Shown here: positions 4,223-6,485 of the stretch, piece by piece | Position numbering within the stretch: the first letter of the stretch is position 1 | How the letters are laid out: each line of letters opens with the position of its first letter | NCBI GenBank assembly: GCA_937930165.1 | Contig: CALGVL010000138.1 | Span: 1-6,485 of the forward strand | Direction: 5' to 3' | DNA from: an uncultured Acetobacteraceae bacterium | Lineage (GTDB): Bacteria; Pseudomonadota; Alphaproteobacteria; Acetobacterales; Acetobacteraceae | DNA length: 6,485 nucleotides | Made by a program: the position numbers and the translations under genes | Notes under the pieces: generated by a model | Told to the model about the DNA's origin: nothing | Seen by the model: the letters and a program-made list of their open reading frames with translations, nothing else | Database searches by the model: none

Positions 4223-6485
4223 TCAGGCGGCCAAGGGCGCCAGCAGGCGGGATTTCGGGATGCGCAGCACCGCCATCGTGCCGGCCCCGGGAGCGCTTTC
4301 CAGGGTCAGCTCGGCGCCCTGCGCCTCGGCCAGGGCCCGGCTGAGATAGAGCCCCAGCCCCGATCCCGGGAAGCGCCGGGAGAGTGAACCGTCAAGCTGG
4401 GTGAAGGGTTCGAAGGCGCGGGGAATTTCCTCGGGTGGGATGCCGATTCCGGTGTCGCTCACCCGCAGCACCAGGTCGCCCGCCGGCTCGACCTCCGCGG
4501 CGAGCCGTACCACCCCGCCGGCCGGGGTGAATTTCACCGCATTCGAGAGCAGGTTCAGCAGCACCTGGCGCAGCCGCAGCTCATCCGCCCGCACCAGCGG
4601 CAGCGCCGGCGGCAGCTCCGCCTCCAGCGTCACCTGCGCCGCGGCGGCGGTGGCGCGCATCACCCGGACCGAGCCTTCCGCCAGGGCCAGCACATCCACC
4701 TCTCCCTCCGAGACCTGGAAGCCGGTGGTCTCCGCCCGCGTCACGTCCAGGATGTCGTCGATCAGCGAGAGCAGGTGGCGTCCGGCTTCATGGATCGAGC
4801 GCAGGTATTCCCGGCCGCGCACCGGATCGGGATCGGCCATGATCGCCTCGGAGAAGCCGATCACCGCATTCAGTGGCGTGCGCAGCTCATGGCTCATGGT
4901 GGCGAGGAAGCGGGACTTGGCACGGTTCGCTGCCTCCGCCGCCTCCTTGGCGCGCTCCAGCTCGGCGCGGATGCGGCGGTCCTCGGTCACGTCGGTGAAG
5001 GTCAGCACCCAGCCGCCATCGGGGGTGGGATCGGAGACGATCTCCAGCACCGTGCCGTTCGGCCGGGTGCGGACGGAGCGCACTGTCTGGCGGCGGTCGC
5101 GGCTCTTGATCGCCCTGGCGACGGCCAGGCCGGCCTCGCCCTCGCCGTATTCGCCGCGGGACTGCAGAAGGTCCACGAAATCCGTATAGGGCCGGCCCGG
5201 CTCCACCACCTCCTCCGGCAGGTCGAGGAGCTGGCGGAAGACCGGGTTCGCCGCCACCACCCGGTTCTCGGCATCGAACAGGGCGATGCCGTGCCGGATG
5301 TTGTCCAGCATGGCCTGGAGGAAGCCGGCGCGCCGCTGCGCTGCTTCCTCCGCCCGGGCAAGGGCGGTGATGTCGCTCCAGGTGACGACGAAGCCGCCAT
5401 CCGGGGTGGGATCAGAGGCGGTCTCCAGCACCCGCCCGTCCGGCATGGTGCGCTGCTTGCGCTCCGGCTGGCTGCGGTCCACCCGGAGCGCCTGCTCGGC
5501 CAGCGCCAGGGCTTCCTCGCCGGTGCCGAAGAAGCCCCGCTCAAGCTGCAGGGCGACCATCTCCTCCAGGCTGCGGCCGGGCGTCATCTCCTCGGGCCGC
5601 AGGAAGGCCAGCCTGGCGGCAAGCGGGTTGGCCACCAGCAGCCGCCGGTCCGGGCCGTAGAGCGCGATGCCATGGCGCGTGTTGTCCAGCATGGACTGCA
5701 GCATGGTGGCGCGCTCCCGCGCCGCCGCCTCCGCCCGCGCCAGGGGCGTGATGTCCACCTGGCTGACGATGAAGCCGCCGTCCGGCATCGGGTCGGAATG
5801 GATCTCCAGCACCCGCCCGTCCCGGGTGGTGCGGATGTTGCGCCAGGATTTCGAGCGGTCGGCGCCGAGGATGCGGGCGCGCGCCGCCTCGGCCTCCGGG
5901 CCCTCCCCCAGGGCGCCGTCCTTGGCCATGCCGGTGACCAGCTCCTCCAGCGTCTGGCCGGGACGGATCGCCCCGGGCGGGTGTCCGGCCAGGGTGCTGG
6001 TCAGCGCATTGGCCACGCGAACCCGGCGGTCCGGGCCATAGAGGATGACGCCGTGCCGAAGGTTGTCGATCGTCGCCTGCAGGGTTGCCGCCTGCTCGCG
6101 CGCCTCCGCCTCGGCGCGGGCGCGGGCGGTGATGTCGCTGTAGGTGCAGACGAAGCCGCCATCCGGCGTGGGGTCCGAGATCACCTCCACCACCGTCCCG
6201 TCCGGCCGGATGCGGGTGTAGTGCAGCGGCTTCGAGCGGTCGCGGTGGCCGGCGTTGCGGATCACCTCGGCCACTGGGGTGGAGCCAAATTCGCCGTTTG
6301 CACCCTGCTCGGCGATGATGTCGTCGATCTCGCGGCCGGGCCACAGCCGGTCCGGCGCCAGCCCCATCAGTTTCGCCGCCAGGGCGTTGGAGGCGACGAG
6401 CCGGCGCTCCGCATCGAACAGGGCGATGCCGTGCCGGATGTTGTCCAGCATCACCTGCAGCAGGGCGGCGCGCTCGGTGGCTACC
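4223..6485 (-). CDS. Multi-PAS sensor histidine kinase (5' truncated by window edge)
   Basis: This is the C-terminal 753 or so residues of a two-component sensor kinase. The frame is open through the right edge: codons above the GTG at 6454 read ATERAALLQ, matching the linkers between later repeats, so the true start lies outside. Numbering from that GTG, four PAS units of about 127 residues start near residues -1, 125, 252 and 379, each opening with a version of LQxMLDNxRHGIAL and closing with SDPTPDGGF...DIT. The HisKA domain (about 508-577) carries the phospho-acceptor His522 in SHELRTP; its ExxT sequence fits kinases that also act as phosphatases. The HATPase domain (about 620-733) has the N-box NLLSNAVKF, G1 DTGIGI, F-box FEPF and G2 GSGLGL. 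It ends without a receiver domain, and no response regulator is in the window. No membrane segment is visible in this part, so the visible sensor is cytoplasmic. Ligand and target are unknown. Confidence 0.93.
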   Translation of the reverse strand, partial: VATERAALLQVMLDNIRHGIALFDAERRLVASNALAAKLMGLAPDRLWPGREIDDIIAEQGANGEFGSTPVAEVIRNAGHRDRSKPLHYTRIRPDGTVVEVISDPTPDGGFVCTYSDITARARAEAEAREQAATLQATIDNLRHGVILYGPDRRVRVANALTSTLAGHPPGAIRPGQTLEELVTGMAKDGALGEGPEAEAARARILGADRSKSWRNIRTTRDGRVLEIHSDPMPDGGFIVSQVDITPLARAEAAARERATMLQSMLDNTRHGIALYGPDRRLLVANPLAARLAFLRPEEMTPGRSLEEMVALQLERGFFGTGEEALALAEQALRVDRSQPERKQRTMPDGRVLETASDPTPDGGFVVTWSDITALARAEEAAQRRAGFLQAMLDNIRHGIALFDAENRVVAANPVFRQLLDLPEEVVEPGRPYTDFVDLLQSRGEYGEGEAGLAVARAIKSRDRRQTVRSVRTRPNGTVLEIVSDPTPDGGWVLTFTDVTEDRRIRAELERAKEAAEAANRAKSRFLATMSHELRTPLNAVIGFSEAIMADPDPVRGREYLRSIHEAGRHLLSLIDDILDVTRAETTGFQVSEGEVDVLALAEGSVRVMRATAAAAQVTLEAELPPALPLVRADELRLRQVLLNLLSNAVKFTPAGGVVRLAAEVEPAGDLVLRVSDTGIGIPPEEIPRAFEPFTQLDGSLSRRFPGSGLGLYLSRALAEAQGAELTLESAPGAGTMAVLRIPKSRLLAPLAA
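5271..5311. repeat. 41-base perfect direct repeat, copy in PAS unit 4
   Basis: This stretch is identical base for base to 6411-6451, 1140 bases away. It encodes MLDNIRHGIALFDA in the fourth visible PAS unit. The identity ends sharply: flanking bases 5270/6410 and 5312/6452 differ. Confidence 0.9.
6411..6451. repeat. 41-base perfect direct repeat, copy in PAS unit 1
   Basis: This copy encodes the same MLDNIRHGIALFDA stretch at the start of the first visible PAS unit. The corresponding bases of units 2 and 3 (for example 5651-5692 and 6030-6072) differ at many positions, so the match is specific to units 1 and 4. Confidence 0.9.

Larger units (their letters stand above)
4970..6460 (-). repeat. 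Tandem array of four PAS units inside the kinase gene
   Basis: The units lie at about 6083-6460, 5702-6082, 5321-5701 and 4970-5320, reading leftward, with a period of 381 bases (378 for the first). The DPxPDGG motif recurs exactly every 127 residues (94, 221, 348, 475 counted from the GTG at 6454). All resemble the PAS_7-type fold common in alphaproteobacterial kinases. Units are joined by alanine- and arginine-rich helical linkers such as ARAEAxARE, probably coiled-coil. None carries the NCRFL cysteine motif of flavin-binding LOV domains. More units may lie beyond the window. Confidence 0.85.

Noticed and set aside
5541..6344. Open frame of 267 codons on the - strand in another frame of the kinase gene
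   Set aside because: It overlaps the PAS units entirely and is low-complexity; the repeats of the real frame explain the coding signal.
6452..6454. GTG as the start of the sensor kinase
   Set aside because: Codons upstream to the window edge continue the PAS linker (ERAALLQ) and no stop intervenes, so the start lies outside.
4970..6460. Flavin-binding LOV photoreceptor domains in the kinase
   Set aside because: None of the four units has the GxNCRFLQ-type cysteine motif, so light sensing through LOV is not supported.

Overview
The window is high-GC DNA with compact coding on both strands. Protein sequence points to an alphaproteobacterium: a plant-type glutamate-cysteine ligase, PAS-repeat hybrid-free sensor kinases of this style, and a GFSE motif after the kinase H-box. 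A member of the Acetobacteraceae/Roseomonas-like Rhodospirillales is my best guess. This is inference from gene style, not from any marker gene, because no rRNA or tRNA lies in the window.

Left part, + strand: the 3' portion of a glutamate-cysteine ligase gene (gshA type, first step of glutathione synthesis) runs in from the left edge and ends at 1107. It is followed at once by a good intrinsic terminator. A 190-base leader rich in inverted repeats precedes a complete cofactor-free chloroperoxidase/esterase-type alpha/beta hydrolase (1325-2155). This gene and its leader are clearly lower in GC (about 55-62% in hand-counted stretches) than the rest (about 68-80%), which suggests a separately acquired gene.

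Right part, - strand: three genes read leftward in a tight series. First is a large sensor histidine kinase, cut off by the right edge, with at least four tandem PAS units followed by HisKA and HATPase domains. After 44 bases comes a full-length TldD-type metalloprotease. A small GNAT acetyltransferase follows, its GTG start overlapping the tldD stop by four bases. The hydrolase and the acetyltransferase genes converge on a 146-base gap with no obvious terminator.

Each gene belongs to a known family. No undescribed system stands out. The points most worth a second look are the PAS array with a 41-base perfect repeat between its first and fourth visible units, the kinase-protease-acetyltransferase operon, and the palindromes in the leader of the low-GC hydrolase gene. 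Together gshA and the hydrolase could both bear on redox or xenobiotic stress, but the terminator between them argues that they are separate transcription units.
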